From: Acidimicrobiaceae bacterium
GTDB lineage: Bacteria > Actinomycetota > Acidimicrobiia > Acidimicrobiales > RAAP-2
Assembly (NCBI GenBank): GCA_027306605.1
Contig: DAHUZK010000078.1
Coordinates: 1 to 64,000, forward strand
Reading direction: 5' to 3'
Length of the DNA: 64,000 nt
This document shows positions 1-7,907 of the stretch, piece after piece (the first letter of the stretch is position 1; each line of letters begins with the position of its first letter). The notes below the pieces were generated by a model. That model searched no databases, was not told where the DNA came from, and saw only the letters and a program-made list of their open reading frames with translations. The position numbers and the translations under genes were made by a program.

Positions 1-1269
1 GTAGCCGACTGCCTGGCAGTGGTCGGGATCGGCACACGAGATGCCGTTCAGGCCGCTGACCTGGCTCGGGATCGTCTGGGGAACCCAGGCGTAGCCGGCG
101 TTTGTTGAAGCGATGACGCTGTCAACACCGACTGCGAAACAGTCAGCGACTGTGGGGCATGCAGCAGATGTCAGATTGCTTATTCCGTTGGGGGCCGTTT
201 GATCCGACCACGTGAGTCCACCGTCGGTCGTTTCCATCAATGTTGACCCAGATGCGGGGTTTCCGTTATTGCCAACCGCGACGCAACTTGCGGATGCAGA
301 GCACGAAATGCCTGTCAGGTCGACGCCCGATGCAGGCAGTGTTAAGGGTGACCAGGTTGATCCACCGTTGACGGTACTGATCCCGTAGGGCGTCGAGGAC
401 TGATTAGTTCCAACGGCCAGACAGGTGCTACTCACGGAACATGCCACAGCGTTTAACTGCTTTCCGCTCGGAATCGAAGTTGGCGAGCTCCAGGAGCTTC
501 CCCCGTTGGAAGTGCTCAATGAAGTTGCATTCGTTGTGTTTGAGCCGATCGCCGTACATTGACTGGCCGACGCGCAAGAGATTCCTTGGAGGGAAGTAAC
601 GAGAGGTTGGTCCAAGACTATCCACGTGCTGCCGTCGTTTTCACCAGCAATGCTTGGAGCGTTATTGACAATTCCCACTGCAAAACAAGTAATGGCGTTT
701 GGACAAGTGACAGCCGTCAACGTGTCTGTACTTGAGGGCGGGGTTTGGGGGCTCCATGTAAAGCCATCCGACGTCACCTCAATTTGGGCTCCGCTTACAG
801 CGGTGCATTCATCGATGGTGAAACAGGAAATGGACTGAGCCGGGAACGAACTGTCTTGAACTGTCCAGCTCGCGCCACCATCCGAGGATTTCAAGATCCC
901 TGATCCACCACCTGCGTAGCAGACCGTCTCGGAAGGGCAGTCGACCGCGCCGAGGCTCGTCACTCCGGCGGGAACGGTGGCGCTGGACCACGTCGTTCCC
1001 CCGTTGTCGGTCACGATGATGGAGGCGAAGTGTCCGGACCCGTCGTCGCCGACGGCGACGCAGAGCGTCGAGCTCGGGGAAGCGCTCGGCGCGCACGAGA
1101 TGGCACTCACGTTGGACAAGGGGCGGTAGCTGGCAGCCGTGTGCCAGTGCGGCGTCGCTGCCGCTGCCTTCGGCATGGCCGGCTCGAGGGTGAACAGGCC
1201 GGCGGACAGCACGGCCGTCACCACCGAGAACGCGAGCCCGTTCACCATCATGCGTCGGGTGTTGCCCAC
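1..1269 (-). CDS. Secreted Cys-paired beta-propeller repeat protein (3' end outside window)
   Basis: The frame is open for 423 codons and runs off the left edge, so the C-terminus is missing. I chose GTG at 1269 because GGGAGG lies 5 nt upstream. Residues 1 to about 37 form a Sec signal peptide (RR, a hydrophobic stretch, AAAA exit). The rest is a roughly 45-55-residue repeat with a CP/CS-x4-5-C-x-AVG element followed by a TxxGGxxW element, like BNR/sialidase-type or YCF48-like propeller blades. The paired Cys in each blade suggest disulphides outside the cell. No catalytic residues are apparent, so an adhesion or binding role is only a guess. Codons are visibly less G+C-rich than in neighbouring genes, especially in the first 800 bases, which hints at different ancestry or relaxed codon selection. 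Confidence 0.75.
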   Translation of the reverse strand, partial: MGNTRRMMVNGLAFSVVTAVLSAGLFTLEPAMPKAAAATPHWHTAASYRPLSNVSAISCAPSASPSSTLCVAVGDDGSGHFASIIVTDNGGTTWSSATVPAGVTSLGAVDCPSETVCYAGGGSGILKSSDGGASWTVQDSSFPAQSISCFTIDECTAVSGAQIEVTSDGFTWSPQTPPSSTDTLTAVTCPNAITCFAVGIVNNAPSIAGENDGSTWIVLDQPLVTSLQGISCASASQCTAIGSNTTNATSLSTSNGGSSWSSPTSIPSGKQLNAVACSVSSTCLAVGTNQSSTPYGISTVNGGSTWSPLTLPASGVDLTGISCSASASCVAVGNNGNPASGSTLMETTDGGLTWSDQTAPNGISNLTSAACPTVADCFAVGVDSVIASTNAGYAWVPQTIPSQVSGLNGISCADPDHCQAVGY

Positions 1270-1311
1270 CGGCACCTCCCAGGTCCAAGGGGCGTCCGCT
1301 GGATGATGAGC

Positions 1312-1344
1312 CCGCCGCGTCCCCGCCGCGTCCCCGCCGCGTCC
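1312..1344. repeat. 11-bp tandem repeat, three copies
   Basis: The unit CCGCCGCGTCC occurs three times without interruption between the propeller gene start and the dehydrogenase stop. I see no other signal in this 131-bp gap. It belongs to the short boundary repeats seen throughout the window. Confidence 0.8.
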
Positions 1345-1400
1345 CTGCAGTGTCCCGCCCTGCAGGTCCCTCTCGGTGGTGCTCCCGACTGGGGTTGCCG

Positions 1401-2363
1401 CTAGGCGGGTGGCGGTGTCGGCACCACGGTGTTGGGAGGCGTTCGGCCGGCGAGGACGTCGCACACGCCCTGACAGGCGAGGCGCGCCATGCGGGTCCGT
1501 GTCTCGATCGTCGCGCTCCCGATGTGCGGGAGCAGGGTCACGTGCGGAGCGCCGAGGAGGCGGGGGTTCAGCGACGGTTCACCGTCGAAGACGTCGAGGC
1601 CGGCGGCGAAGATCGTGCGCGACTCGAGCGCATCGACCAGCGCGTCCTCGTCGACGACGGGGCCCCGGGCCGTGTTGACGAGGACGGCCGTGGGCTTCAT
1701 GACGGCCAGCTGCTCCGCACCGATGAGGTGTCGGGTCGACTCGGAGAGGGGCACGTGCAGGCTCACGACGTCCGAGGACCGGAGGAGCATGTCCAGCGAC
1801 GGCACGTAGCCGTTCACGCCGGTGTCGTTGCGGCAGGTGTGGAGGACCTCCATCCCGAAGCCCGAGGCTCGTCGGGCCACGGCCTGGCCGATCCGGCCGT
1901 ATCCCACGAGGCCCAGCGTCGCTCCGTGAACGTCCCGGGCCAGGTGGTCGCCGAAGCCCCAGCCCTGCCATCGGCCTTCGCGGAGGTCTCGCTCCGCCTC
2001 GGAGGCCAGGCGCGTGGCGGCGAGGATCAGCAGGAAGGCAAGATCGGCCGTCGTGTCGTCGAGGACGCCTGGCGTGTTGCAGACGGTGATACCCAACCGT
2101 TGCGCGCTCGGGACGTCGATGTTGTCGAAGCCGACCGCCGCATTGGCCACGACGCGCAGCCGACCCGCCTTCCCGGCCTCGAGCACCGTGGCGTCGATGC
2201 GGTCGGTCAGGTGGCTGACGATCCCGTCGCACCCCGCTGCCAGGGTCACCAGCGACGCCGGCGAGAGCGGGTTCTCCTCCGGCTCGACGATCTGGTGTCC
2301 TGCCGCCAGCAGGGGATCGGTCCCGCCCTCCGTCAAAGGGCGGGTGACGAGGACCCGCGCCAC
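1401..2363 (-). CDS. D-isomer-specific 2-hydroxyacid dehydrogenase
   Basis: This is an NAD(P)H-dependent 2-ketoacid reductase / 2-hydroxyacid dehydrogenase of the glyoxylate/hydroxypyruvate reductase type. The Rossmann motif GYGRIGQ lies at residues 154-160. The family catalytic Arg, Glu and His are R233 (TARGPVVDE), E262 (FDGEP) and H280 (LLPHIGSAT). The length of 320 aa is normal. The GTG start directly abuts the stop codon of the upstream cupin, so the two are probably cotranscribed. The natural substrate is not visible. Glyoxylate is attractive because a ureidoglycolate-lyase-like gene lies just across the divergent promoter, but that is inference. Phosphoglycerate dehydrogenase is unlikely because no regulatory C-terminal domain is present. 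Confidence 0.9.
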   Translation of the reverse strand: MARVLVTRPLTEGGTDPLLAAGHQIVEPEENPLSPASLVTLAAGCDGIVSHLTDRIDATVLEAGKAGRLRVVANAAVGFDNIDVPSAQRLGITVCNTPGVLDDTTADLAFLLILAATRLASEAERDLREGRWQGWGFGDHLARDVHGATLGLVGYGRIGQAVARRASGFGMEVLHTCRNDTGVNGYVPSLDMLLRSSDVVSLHVPLSESTRHLIGAEQLAVMKPTAVLVNTARGPVVDEDALVDALESRTIFAAGLDVFDGEPSLNPRLLGAPHVTLLPHIGSATIETRTRMARLACQGVCDVLAGRTPPNTVVPTPPPA

Positions 2364-2747
2364 CTAGTGGGTGGTGTAGTTGATCGGGCCCGAGCCCTTG
2401 ACACCGATGGCGAAACAGAAGCAGTGGATGGGCGCGTGGTCGCTGACGGGGCGGAGCGAGTGCACCGTGTCGGGCGGGATGTAGACCAGGTCACCCTGGG
2501 AGATCTGGCGATCCTCACCGTCGATCGTCATGATCCCCTTGCCCGACATCACGTAGTAGAACTCGTGCGTCGGGTGGGAGTGCGGGTCGACCAGGCCTCC
2601 GCCGGGGACCTCGAACTCGTTCACGAGCTCGAGGAAACCGCCGTCCGTGATGTCCTTGAACTCCCTGGACTCGATCATCCACCACACCGGGACCGTGCCG
2701 TTGTGCTCGACGACCGGCGCCTTGGCCTCAATGCTGCGCACGTCCAT
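2364..2747 (-). CDS. Small single-domain cupin
   Basis: A 127-aa single beta-barrel. Cupin motif 1 is at residues 56-66 (HSHPTHEFYYV; likely metal ligands H56, H58, E62) and motif 2 has H96 (GDLVYIPPDTVHS). The likely metal site is complete, so it may be an enzyme or a small-molecule sensor; the reaction cannot be told. It is the first gene of a two-gene minus-strand unit with the 2-hydroxyacid dehydrogenase, which starts immediately after its stop. Its promoter region holds a copy of the STGAC-N6-GTCAG palindrome shared with the divergent AllA-like gene. Confidence 0.85.
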   Translation of the reverse strand: MDVRSIEAKAPVVEHNGTVPVWWMIESREFKDITDGGFLELVNEFEVPGGGLVDPHSHPTHEFYYVMSGKGIMTIDGEDRQISQGDLVYIPPDTVHSLRPVSDHAPIHCFCFAIGVKGSGPINYTTH

Positions 2748-2774
2748 TCTGAGGGCCTCCCGAGATTCCCTAGA

Positions 2775-2790
2775 CTGACTCCGCTGTCAG
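2775..2790. promoter_or_regulatory. Candidate regulon operator, site 1 (CTGAC-N6-GTCAG)
   Basis: A perfect 5-bp inverted repeat, CTGAC tccgct GTCAG, followed by GTT, lies in the 107-bp divergent region between the cupin and the AllA-like gene. It has the same half-site and spacing as eight other intergenic sites in the window. Binding by a TetR-family protein is inferred. Confidence 0.6.
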
Positions 2791-2854
2791 GTTAGGCCGC
2801 GGGACGCCACGGGCGCATCGCCGCGGCACGGTTCGACGAGGCGAAAGACGAGTG

Positions 2855-3370
2855 ATGTCCAGCAACGGGTCCGAAGCAAAGAGGGTTCTCGTGCCCGAAC
2901 CGCTCACCGAAGAGGCGTGGTCGCCGTTCGGCTGGCTCCCCGTGGCCGACACGGACCCCCGGGACGGACGGCACCGCATGACCTTCGAGTGGGCCGACGC
3001 CCACGTCAACCTCATCGGTCACGCACGGGCCGAGGTACCCCGGACGCGGCGCGGCCTGCGCTGCGAGATGCTGTACCGGCACGACACACACACCCAGGCC
3101 CTCATGCCGCTGAACGTCCCGGCGGTGATCGCGGTGGCCCCGGCGGACGTCGAGCTCGACGACGAGGCCCAGGCCGGCTCCATTCGCGCCTTCCGGATCG
3201 AGCCGCTGGAGCCGCTCGTGCTGAACCGGGGCACCTGGCACTGGGGGCCCTTCCCGATCGAGGGACCCGAGGTACGGCTCTTCAACGTGCAGGGACTGCG
3301 CTACGCCGAGGACAACCGCATGGTCGATCTCGCCGCCAAGGACCTGGCCGTCGACGTGGACCTCGGATGA
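2855..3370 (+). CDS. Ureidoglycolate lyase-like (AllA family) protein
   Basis: A 171-aa protein of the AllA/ureidoglycolate lyase fold. Family hallmarks are the early LTEEAWSPFG segment, the central RHDTHTQALMPLNVPAVIAV barrel strand and the late NRGTWHWGPFP motif. Family enzymes split ureidoglycolate into urea and glyoxylate. GTG at 2852 precedes the ATG at 2855; I prefer the ATG. It is divergent from the cupin/2-hydroxyacid dehydrogenase unit across an operator-like palindrome and is followed within 25 bp by a thioesterase gene. No other allantoin genes are nearby and family members also occur in non-purine contexts, so the exact substrate is open. Confidence 0.7.
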   Translation: MSSNGSEAKRVLVPEPLTEEAWSPFGWLPVADTDPRDGRHRMTFEWADAHVNLIGHARAEVPRTRRGLRCEMLYRHDTHTQALMPLNVPAVIAVAPADVELDDEAQAGSIRAFRIEPLEPLVLNRGTWHWGPFPIEGPEVRLFNVQGLRYAEDNRMVDLAAKDLAVDVDLG

Positions 3371-3394
3371 CGGGGCCGTCGGCGGGAGCCGTCC

Positions 3395-4384
3395 ATGGAG
3401 CTTGACGAGGCGGAGGAGGCGGAGGTCGTCGTCGCCACGGTGGGCGACCTCGTCGATGCCATCACGGCCCGCGCCGAGGGGTCCGACGGTGCCGGGCGGC
3501 CGTCGTTCACCAGCACCAGCCCGACCTGGTGGATCGGGGACCGCACCTTCGGCGGCATGGTGGTGGCCCAGGCTCTTCACGCGGCGCACCAGACCGTCGA
3601 CCCGAGGCTCGAGGTCCATTCGTTGCACGGGTACTTCCTGCGGCCGACCCCCGCCGGTGCGCGCTCGCGGCACGCGGTCGAGGCGGTGCGAGACGGGCGT
3701 TCCTTTTGCACCCGGGCCGTGACGAGCACCGTCGAGGGCAAGGAGACCTTCCGCATGACGTGCTCGTTCCACGCCCCCGAGAAGGGCGACGAGTACCAAC
3801 TGGCGGTGGGCCCCGGCGTCCCGCCCCCCGAGAGCACCGCCGGGTTCGAGCCACCGTTCGAGGCGCCGTTCCCCTTCGACATCAGGGAACTGGGCCACAC
3901 CGAGCAGAGGAGCGACGGCACCTTCCTCTCGACCCGGCGCTGCTGGTTCCGTACCCGGGAGGCCCTGCCCGACGATCCGGTCGTGCACGCGTGCGTGCTG
4001 GCCTACTACTCGGACATGACCGGTGCCGCCTTCCGCCCTTTGAGCATGGGCAGCTTCGGGACGCACACCGACGCCAGCCTTGACCACGCCGTCTGGTTCC
4101 ACCGTCCCTGGCGTGCGGACCGCTGGTCCCTCTTCGACCTGCACGCGCTGGTCAACGCCGGCGGCCGTGCCACCGTCCGCGCCACCATGCACGGTGAGGA
4201 CGGCACGCTGCACCTGAGCATGGCGCAGGAGTTGCTCATCCGCGAGCTGGCCGAGCCGCTGGTCTTCGAGCCGCCGGCCTGGTTGGCGAGGGCCGAGGCC
4301 AACGGGGGAACGGGGACACCACGGGGCGCCGAGCGAGATCCGGGCGCGGGCCGAGCTGGGAGCGCGAACCATGGGACTGCTTGA
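3395..4384 (+). CDS. tesB: Acyl-CoA thioesterase II (TesB-type, double hotdog)
   Basis: Hydrolyses acyl-CoA esters to free acid and CoA in the cytoplasm. The 329-aa length fits the double-hotdog TesB family. The N-terminal hotdog includes the FGGMVVAQAL and HSLHGYFLRP motifs. The C-terminal hotdog has D207 (YYSDMTG) and Q278 (AQELL), matching the Asp/Gln catalytic pair known from E. coli TesB. The gene overlaps the following SDR by 14 bp, so translation is probably coupled. The acyl chain preference cannot be read from sequence; context suggests relief of stalled CoA esters in the surrounding catabolic pathway. Confidence 0.9.
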   Translation: MELDEAEEAEVVVATVGDLVDAITARAEGSDGAGRPSFTSTSPTWWIGDRTFGGMVVAQALHAAHQTVDPRLEVHSLHGYFLRPTPAGARSRHAVEAVRDGRSFCTRAVTSTVEGKETFRMTCSFHAPEKGDEYQLAVGPGVPPPESTAGFEPPFEAPFPFDIRELGHTEQRSDGTFLSTRRCWFRTREALPDDPVVHACVLAYYSDMTGAAFRPLSMGSFGTHTDASLDHAVWFHRPWRADRWSLFDLHALVNAGGRATVRATMHGEDGTLHLSMAQELLIRELAEPLVFEPPAWLARAEANGGTGTPRGAERDPGAGRAGSANHGTA

Positions 4385-5153
4385 GGGCCAGGGCGCCGTG
4401 GTGACCGGCGGCGGCTCGGGCATCGGGCGGGCGACCTGCCGCCGCATGGCCGAGGAAGGCGCCAAGGTCGCCGTGTTCGACCTCGACGCCGCGGCGGCGC
4501 AGACGGTGGCGAGGGAGATCGGCGGCGAGGCGTTCGCGGTGGACGTGGGCGACACGGTCGCCATGCAGGCCGCCGTGGACGCGGCGGCGGTACGTCTCGG
4601 TGGCCTCTCCATCATCGACAACAACGCAGGGACCTCGACCTTCAACCGGATGCACGAGCTCGATCCCGCAGAGTGGGAGCGCGTGCTGCGGGTCAACCTG
4701 ACCGGCGTCTGGGCCGGGATCCGCGCCGCCGTGCCGCACATCCGTGCCGCGGGCGGCGGCAGCATCGTGAGCACGGCCTCCATCAGCGGCACCCGGCCCG
4801 CCGCGGGGGAGGGTCCCTACTCCGCCAGCAAGGCCGCCGTGGCCGCGCTGACCGCGTCCGCCGCGCTCGAGTACGGGCCGTCCATCCGGGTCAATGCCGT
4901 GTCGCCCGGGATGATCCGCACCACCATGACCGCGCCGTGGTTCGAGTACATGCCGGACCAGGAGGAGCGCTTCGTCAGGGGGACCCCGATGGGTCGGGTC
5001 GGTGACCCCGAGGACGTGGCGGACGTCGTCGTCTTCCTCTGCTCGGACATGGCCCGGTTCGTCACGGGCCAGAACATCGTGGTGGACGGTGGCCTCACCC
5101 TCCACGGGTCGGGCGTCGACACCGTCTTCGAGCGGGTGTTCCCCGAGGGCTGA
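4371..5153 (+). CDS. Short-chain dehydrogenase/reductase (classical SDR)
   Basis: A 260-aa NAD(P)-dependent oxidoreductase. The cofactor motif TGGGSGIG is at residues 12-19, the NNAG strand motif follows, the catalytic Ser is in STASIS, and the YxxxK pair is Y150/K154 (YSASK). The C-terminal GQNIVVDGG segment is typical of FabG-like SDRs. Start codon choice is clear: the ATG lies inside the end of the thioesterase gene. Likely substrates are beta-hydroxyacyl-CoA or alicyclic alcohols, given the neighbours, but this is inference. Confidence 0.9.
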   Translation: MGLLEGQGAVVTGGGSGIGRATCRRMAEEGAKVAVFDLDAAAAQTVAREIGGEAFAVDVGDTVAMQAAVDAAAVRLGGLSIIDNNAGTSTFNRMHELDPAEWERVLRVNLTGVWAGIRAAVPHIRAAGGGSIVSTASISGTRPAAGEGPYSASKAAVAALTASAALEYGPSIRVNAVSPGMIRTTMTAPWFEYMPDQEERFVRGTPMGRVGDPEDVADVVVFLCSDMARFVTGQNIVVDGGLTLHGSGVDTVFERVFPEG

Positions 5154-5214
5154 CCGAGCACCCGCCCCGGCGCCGGTCCGGGCGTGAGGGCGGCCGAACC
5201 GTCCGGACGGCGGG
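5154..5214. terminator. Convergent gap with a 12-bp perfect palindrome
   Basis: Between the convergent SDR and TetR genes, CCGTCCGGACGG at 5199-5210 is a perfect palindrome in a very G+C-rich stretch. It could help terminate both transcripts. There is no T-run, so confidence is low. Confidence 0.25.
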
Positions 5215-5910
5215 TCAGGCGTTGGGGTCGAAGAGGGCCCGGTAGAGCATGGTCGTGAGGGTGTCGAGCGCCCTGCTGTCGACGGGTTGCCCCACGAACT
5301 CGCGCAGGTAGTGGAAGCGGTCCAGCATGGCCAGCGCCGCAAGCCCGGCTGCGTTGGGATCGAGGTCGTGGCCCGAGGAGTCCGGCCCGATGCGCACCGT
5401 CAGCTCGTAGGACATCCGCGAGAAGGTGCGGCGGATGGTCCGGCCGAGGTCACGGTCGACCGTGGCCAGCTCGGCCCACACCCGGAAGAGTGGCGCGTAG
5501 CGGGTCCACATGTCCGAATAGGCCTGCACCCATCCGCGCACGTCCTCCCACCGGGGTGTGCTGCCCGGCGCCGGCAGCATGCTGAAGGACTCGTAGACCC
5601 TCTGCGAATCGGCTGCCGCCTCGGCGACGAGGGCGCGCAGCAGGTCCTCCTTGTTGGAGAAGTAGAGGTAGAAGGTCCCGTGCGAGGTCTTCGCGATCTC
5701 GACGACGTCGTTCACCCGGGTGGCGTGATAGCCGCGCTTGTCGAAGGCGACCATGGCCGCGTCGAGGAGCTTGCGCATCGTGCGACGACCTTGGCTGCGA
5801 AGCACGCGTTTGCTCGCCGGTGCACCGCCGGTGTCCTGGCCCACGTCAGGCGCCGGCGCACGCTTCTTCGCCACGGGTGCCGGGTCACGTCGGACTCTCG
5901 GCGGTCCCAT
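5215..5910 (-). CDS. TetR/AcrR family transcriptional regulator
   Basis: A 231-aa regulator. A basic N-terminal tail of about 40 residues leads into a TetR helix-turn-helix (LLDAAMVAFDKRGYHATRVNDV ... SHGTFYLYFSNKEDLL, about residues 46-95) and an all-helical ligand domain. TetR proteins usually repress and respond to small ligands, often acyl-CoAs in such contexts. The ATG at 5910 has TACCAT 9 nt upstream on its strand, a plausible -10 element. About 40 bp upstream lies the most symmetrical operator-like palindrome of the window (5950-5971), so it is the best candidate for autoregulation and for control of the STGAC-N6-GTCAG regulon. The ligand is unknown. Confidence 0.92.
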   Translation of the reverse strand: MGPPRVRRDPAPVAKKRAPAPDVGQDTGGAPASKRVLRSQGRRTMRKLLDAAMVAFDKRGYHATRVNDVVEIAKTSHGTFYLYFSNKEDLLRALVAEAAADSQRVYESFSMLPAPGSTPRWEDVRGWVQAYSDMWTRYAPLFRVWAELATVDRDLGRTIRRTFSRMSYELTVRIGPDSSGHDLDPNAAGLAALAMLDRFHYLREFVGQPVDSRALDTLTTMLYRALFDPNA

Positions 5911-5949
5911 GCCTGGTGGATGGTAGTGCCGGGAGTGGCGGAAATGACT

Positions 5950-5971
5950 AACCTGACACGATGGTCAGGTT
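5950..5971. promoter_or_regulatory. Candidate regulon operator, site 2: AACCTGAC-N6-GTCAGGTT
   Basis: A perfect 8-bp inverted repeat with a 6-bp spacer (acgatg) between the divergent TetR and CoA-transferase genes. It is the longest symmetrical version of the motif shared by nine intergenic sites. Its position upstream of the TetR start fits autoregulation. Confidence 0.75.
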
Positions 5972-6039
5972 TCCGCGGGACGAGAAATGACGCTTGAACA
6001 GGGGTTTCTCGTCGACCTGCCGAGCGAGACACCGGTTCG

Positions 6040-7740
6040 GTGAGCCTGGCCGCCGCCTCGCCGGCCGGCCCGGTCGTGACCTCCCTCGAGGACGCGGTGG
6101 CGCGCGGGGTCCGCCGCGGCGACACCGTGCACATCATGATGGGGCACAGCCGATGGACCGCGGCGGCCCGGGAGCTGGCACGCCAGTTCTGGGGGAGCGA
6201 CCCCGGGTTCACCCTGGTGATGACCAGCCTCGGCGCGCTGGGTGCGGCCTTCTTCGAGGGCGGGCTCCTGCGCAAGGTCGTCACCGCCTACTCGGGCAAC
6301 AGCTTCCCCACGTACACGCCCAACCCGATATTCCGGCAGGCCTACGAGTCGGGGGCGGTCGAGGTCGAGCACTGGTCGATCCTCACGCTCTCCCAGCGCC
6401 TCGAGGCGGCGGCGCGCGGCCTTCCCGCCGCGGTGACGGGCTCTCTGGCGGGGTCGTCCATGGGGGAGAACGACGCCTTCGCCGTCGTCGACTCTCCTTT
6501 CGGGCCGCTCGGCCTCCTCGCGCCGCTCGCGCCCGACGTCGCCCTGGTGCACGCGGCGGCGGCGGACACCGCCGGGAACCTCGCCTTCTCCGAGCCGCTT
6601 CTCGACGGGGTGTGGGGTGCCTGGGCGGCCCGGCGGGGCGTGGTGGCGACGGTGGAGCGGGTGGTCGACGACCTCGAGGGTCTCGGGCACCGGGTGCGCC
6701 TGCCGGGCCACCGGGTGCTGGCGGTCGTCGAGGCGCCCTACGGGGCCCACCCCGGGGGCTGCTTCGCGCCCGGGCTGCCGGTGCGCAGCTACGGCGAGGA
6801 CATCGCGCACTGGAGCGCGGCAGCCGAAGCGGCGGCGAGAGGGGAGTTCGACACCTACGTGCGCGACTGGGTGCTGGGGCCGAAGACCCACGAGGAGTAT
6901 CTGGCCCGGGTCGGCACCGAGCGCCTGCGCTGGCTCGATGCTCGCTCGGACCCGATGTCGTGGAAGGCGGACGCCGATGCCCATCCCGTCGTCGAGGACC
7001 CGACGGTGAGCCGGTGGGAACGGGCGGCCTCCTTCGGCGCGCGCGAGGTGGAGCGCGTGGTGGCGGACGTCGGCGCGGACGCCGTGCTGGCCGGGGCCGG
7101 GGTGGCCAACCTGGCCGCGTGGGTGGCCGTGGGCCGGGCGCGCGCGGCGGGGCGACGGGTCATGCTGACGGCGGAGCTGGGGCTGTGGGGCTACGAACCC
7201 ACGCCGGCCGATCCCTACATCTTCAACCAGCGCGTCTTCCCGGCCACGCCGTACCTCTCGGACGCCTCGGCGGTGCTCGGCATGGTCATCGGGGGACCGG
7301 GGACGCGGACCGTCGGGTGCCTGGGGGCGGCCGAGGTGGACCGCGAGGGCCGGCTGAACTCGACCGAGCTGGCCGGGGGCCGCTTCCTGGTCGGCTCGGG
7401 CGGCGCCAACGACGTGGCGAGCCGGGCCACGGCCTGCGTGGTGGTCACCCTGGCCCGGCCCGAGCGGCTGCCCGACACGGTGGGCTACGTGACCTCGCCC
7501 GGGGAACGGGTCGTCAGCGTCGTCACCGACAGGGGAGTCCTCCGACGGGACGACGGCGTTCTCCGGGTTGCAGCGGTGCCGGCCGGCGAGGGCCCGCTGG
7601 CCGAGCGCGTGCGTGCGTTCGTCGCGTCGTGCGGGTACGAGCCCGAGGTGGCGCGCGCGGTCGGGGAGCTGCCTGCGGTCCGCCCCGAAGAGGTGCGGGC
7701 GCTGCGTGACTTCGATCGGCAGAGGATCTTCTTGGCCTAG
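6040..7740 (+). CDS. CoA-transferase family I, fused alpha and beta domains
   Basis: A 566-aa protein that joins an alpha-like half (about 1-300, with VEAPYGAHPGGCFAPG) and a beta-like half (about 335-566, with GCLGAAEVDREGRLNST). These halves are usually separate subunits (glutaconate CoA-transferase-like, IpdA/IpdB-like). E379 in TAELGLWGY sits where family I transferases carry the catalytic Glu that forms the CoA thioester. IpdAB-type ring-opening hydrolases lack that Glu, so a true transferase is more likely, though the wider context resembles steroid-type pathways. GTG 6040 is the only start downstream of an in-frame stop at 5995. It is divergent from the TetR gene across operator site 2. 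Confidence 0.8.
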   Translation: MSLAAASPAGPVVTSLEDAVARGVRRGDTVHIMMGHSRWTAAARELARQFWGSDPGFTLVMTSLGALGAAFFEGGLLRKVVTAYSGNSFPTYTPNPIFRQAYESGAVEVEHWSILTLSQRLEAAARGLPAAVTGSLAGSSMGENDAFAVVDSPFGPLGLLAPLAPDVALVHAAAADTAGNLAFSEPLLDGVWGAWAARRGVVATVERVVDDLEGLGHRVRLPGHRVLAVVEAPYGAHPGGCFAPGLPVRSYGEDIAHWSAAAEAAARGEFDTYVRDWVLGPKTHEEYLARVGTERLRWLDARSDPMSWKADADAHPVVEDPTVSRWERAASFGAREVERVVADVGADAVLAGAGVANLAAWVAVGRARAAGRRVMLTAELGLWGYEPTPADPYIFNQRVFPATPYLSDASAVLGMVIGGPGTRTVGCLGAAEVDREGRLNSTELAGGRFLVGSGGANDVASRATACVVVTLARPERLPDTVGYVTSPGERVVSVVTDRGVLRRDDGVLRVAAVPAGEGPLAERVRAFVASCGYEPEVARAVGELPAVRPEEVRALRDFDRQRIFLA

Positions 7741-7907
7741 GAGACGGAGTGGGGAATGGGCATTTGCGGGCACGAGGACGACCATGGGTGAATGAAAACC
7801 GATTTGGCGACGTGCTACGCGCGGGAGGTGCAGGGGTGGGCGTGGAGCCCTTTGGATACAGTGACCGGCATCCCGGGGGGGATGCACGAAAGACGAATGG
7901 GGACGGA
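7741..7907. other. 167-bp gap before the ABC importer operon
   Basis: TACAGT at 7857-7862 could be a -10 element for the binding-protein gene, giving a leader of roughly 40 nt. I see no palindrome of the STGAC type and no clear riboswitch structure. Confidence 0.3.
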
